Source: Rhyacophila brunnea (Eukaryota > Arthropoda > Insecta > Trichoptera > Rhyacophilidae). From it: a stretch of 64,000 bases of DNA. Shown piece after piece: positions 56,818 through 64,000 of this stretch (its first letter is position 1; every line of letters begins with the position of its first letter). Under the pieces are notes generated by a model that did not search any database, was not told where the DNA came from, and was given only the letters and a program-made list of their open reading frames with translations. The translations under genes were made by a program, and so were the position numbers. Location: positions 1,116,001 to 1,180,000 of the forward strand of contig JAGYXB010000653.1 of NCBI GenBank assembly GCA_022495005.1. The letters run 5' to 3'.

Positions 56818-56910
56818 TCTCAAGGACTTCGAAGTCAAATTCGAATAATGAAAGGAGTTTTACCTACCTACCAATAAAACTCTTATTATTCATGTTGACT
56901 TTGAAGTCCA
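56818..56910. repeat. DIRS internal complementary region
   Basis: 56818-56846 is the complement of the element's left end (…aaattcgaat) and 56847-56910 the complement of its right end (aatgaaaggagttttacc…), joined head to tail. This is the template used by DIRS elements to close the circular intermediate. Confidence 0.9.
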
Positions 56911-56940
56911 GGTAACTTCTACCTGGTTCCTTGAGTCATA

Positions 56941-57112
56941 TCATAATGAAGACAAAAGAATCCCAAATTACATACATAAAAAATTTACGCGCGGGTATAA
57001 CCAGTAAATAAAAACAGGAACGACCAACGACAAGAAAAGGGAAAATAAATTAGTAGAATATATCCTCACGCGAAGAAGAAAGAGCAAACCCTATCTCAAG
57101 GACTTCAAAGTC
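56941..57112. repeat. DIRS right inverted terminal repeat
   Basis: Near-complement of 52641-52812; followed by a 46-nt right-end extension to 57158. Confidence 0.9.
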
Positions 57113-57993
57113 AACATGAATAATAAGAGTTTTATTGGTAGGTAAAACTCCTTTCATTTTTAAGCGGTCAAAATACAACCATTAGGTAAAAATATCCATA
57201 ATTTTAGTTATTTTAAAGAAACACTAGGTCACTGATAATAAAATAAATAATAATATACAAATAAATTGTCACGAACATGTATCAACTTACCTATGAAACG
57301 TAATACCATCTTCTTGCTTATCAGTGGCTACCATATTTTAATACAACACGCAGAACCACATTTCCTACTTAATTAACTAAAAATATATACCTACCACTGA
57401 CTTTATGTTTAACACAAAAAATAGCAAATTTAGCAACACGAACTCGCAGATTATCGATGCTACGTGAAGCGATTTACCACGATTTGCCAGCGATACTTTT
57501 GGAAACTGACTCAAAAATATGTAGACCTTTTATCTTAATCTAGCGCGTGTCGCAGAGATTATAAGGGTGCCGAAAACTTTCTCACTCGCACTCATGCATC
57601 GTTTTTGTTCAGGCCTTGTAAAAAGTACTAAAATTTCGATATTTCCGTTCGATAAATTGGTGTAAAGTACTATAATTTCGCAATATAAGAAGATTTGGAG
57701 AACTTGGAAAAAAATTGCGCGAAAAACATGAAAAAATCCTTTGACTTTGGTTTAAAATGAAATTTCTTGATTTGACTTGATTTTGAAGCATTTTTGGTCG
57801 GAAGAGGTACATAAAATACCAACAAAAATACAAAAAACCTATACATTTTCAACAGGTGACAGCACGTACTTTATTTTTTCCCCAAATACTATAATTTTGG
57901 AGGCTCTGTACTATAATTCCACTTTGAAAAGATGGCAACACTGGCCAAATGTCAATATGGTCAATTTCTTGTCAACCAACATTTGATTTGAAA

Positions 57994-63989
<5,996 letters not shown>

Positions 63990-64000
63990 AATGTGTTTTT

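Larger units (their letters stand above)
52631..57158 (+). mobile_element. DIRS-type tyrosine-recombinase retrotransposon (third layer)
   Basis: 4528 bp, begins attcgaatttgactttgaag and ends cctttcatt. Inverted terminal repeats of about 172 nt (52641-52812, 56941-57112) and an internal complementary region (56818-56910) that joins complements of both extreme ends are diagnostic of DIRS. No target duplication: removing it restores tagtatt/tttaagcgg of the P-like copy at 10290-10310. Coding order is a short gag-like start (52931), reverse transcriptase, RNase H, then tyrosine recombinase, all with frame breaks. Confidence 0.92.
52424..57617 (-). mobile_element. P-like (THAP-domain) element, copy 2, interrupted (second layer)
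   Basis: Bounded by the 8-bp duplication GTAAAAAG (52416-52423, 57618-57625). The uninterrupted hAT copy at 21056-21539 shows a single gtaaaag at this place. Its own sequence is 52424-52630 plus 57159-57617, matching copy 1 at 9955-10500 in reverse. It carries a THAP-type exon at 57361-57291 with a stop in it. Eight-base duplications and THAP exons are P-superfamily traits; clear terminal inverted repeats were not seen. Confidence 0.8.
52292..57943. mobile_element. hAT-type MITE, family A, interrupted copy (outermost layer of the nest)
   Basis: Left end CAGTGTTGCCGACCG, right end GGCAACACTG, and a perfect 8-bp target duplication GCCAAATG (52284-52291, 57944-57951). Its own sequence is only 52292-52423 plus 57618-57943, which aligns in reverse to the solo copy at 21056-21539. 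The rest is inserted DNA. The right end lies 50 bp before the zinc-finger start codon. Confidence 0.9.

Overview
This is a eukaryotic nuclear window, almost certainly from an insect: spliced genes with GT/AG introns, an AT-rich background, a ZAD-type zinc-finger gene (an insect-expanded family), an insect-style copper chaperone for superoxide dismutase that lacks its first copper site, and a dense load of hAT, mariner, pogo, piggyBac-like, P-like, DIRS and non-LTR sequences. Frequent short GTAGGTACCTAC-like strings fit a moth or an aphid-like hemipteran. The order cannot be decided from the sequence alone. No rRNA, CRISPR array, viral genome or convincing functional tRNA gene was found.

Five host genes can be reconstructed exon by exon. 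(1) 10560-15376 (-): an alpha/beta hydrolase of the kraken/SERHL group, lacking only a short N-terminal exon that I could not place. (2) 21776-33760 (+): Atac1/ZZZ3, a Myb plus ZZ subunit of the ATAC histone acetyltransferase complex; six exons, 326 aa. (3) 34630-43810 (-): RPB1, the largest subunit of RNA polymerase II; six exons, 1908 aa, with a roughly 45-heptad C-terminal domain. (4) 47036-51843 (-): CCS, seven exons, 227 aa, with two of its three metal-handling regions eroded. (5) 57994-63989 (+): a ZAD plus nine-C2H2-finger DNA-binding protein; six exons, 597 aa. Atac1 and RPB1 converge, with candidate poly(A) signals about 40 bp apart. CCS and the zinc-finger gene are divergent.

Layout: 1-10500 is repeat territory (internally deleted jockey-like retroposon, a perfect 67-bp palindrome, tRNA-derived SINEs, a dead mariner, a P-like THAP element). 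10560-21600 holds the hydrolase and a cluster of palindromic MITEs, a pogo-like MITE and hAT-type elements. 21776-33760 is Atac1, whose introns carry hAT, Tigger-like, LTR, piggyBac-like and foldback insertions. 34630-51843 holds RPB1 and CCS and has relatively few repeats. 52292-57943 is a Russian-doll stack of transposons: a hAT-type element contains a P-like element, which contains a complete-ended DIRS-type tyrosine-recombinase retrotransposon, which contains a Mutator-like MITE. The stack sits in what was a divergent promoter of about 0.5 kb. 57994 to the end is the zinc-finger gene, with MITEs in its introns.

The genes do not form a pathway. Atac1 (chromatin acetylation), RPB1 (transcription) and the ZAD zinc-finger protein (probable DNA-binding regulator) are all nuclear transcription proteins, but nothing shows their adjacency to be functional. 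The most unusual content is the four-level transposon nest with readable boundaries, the eroded CCS, the ORF1-ORF2 fusion retroposon, and several palindromic repeat families present in multiple copies.
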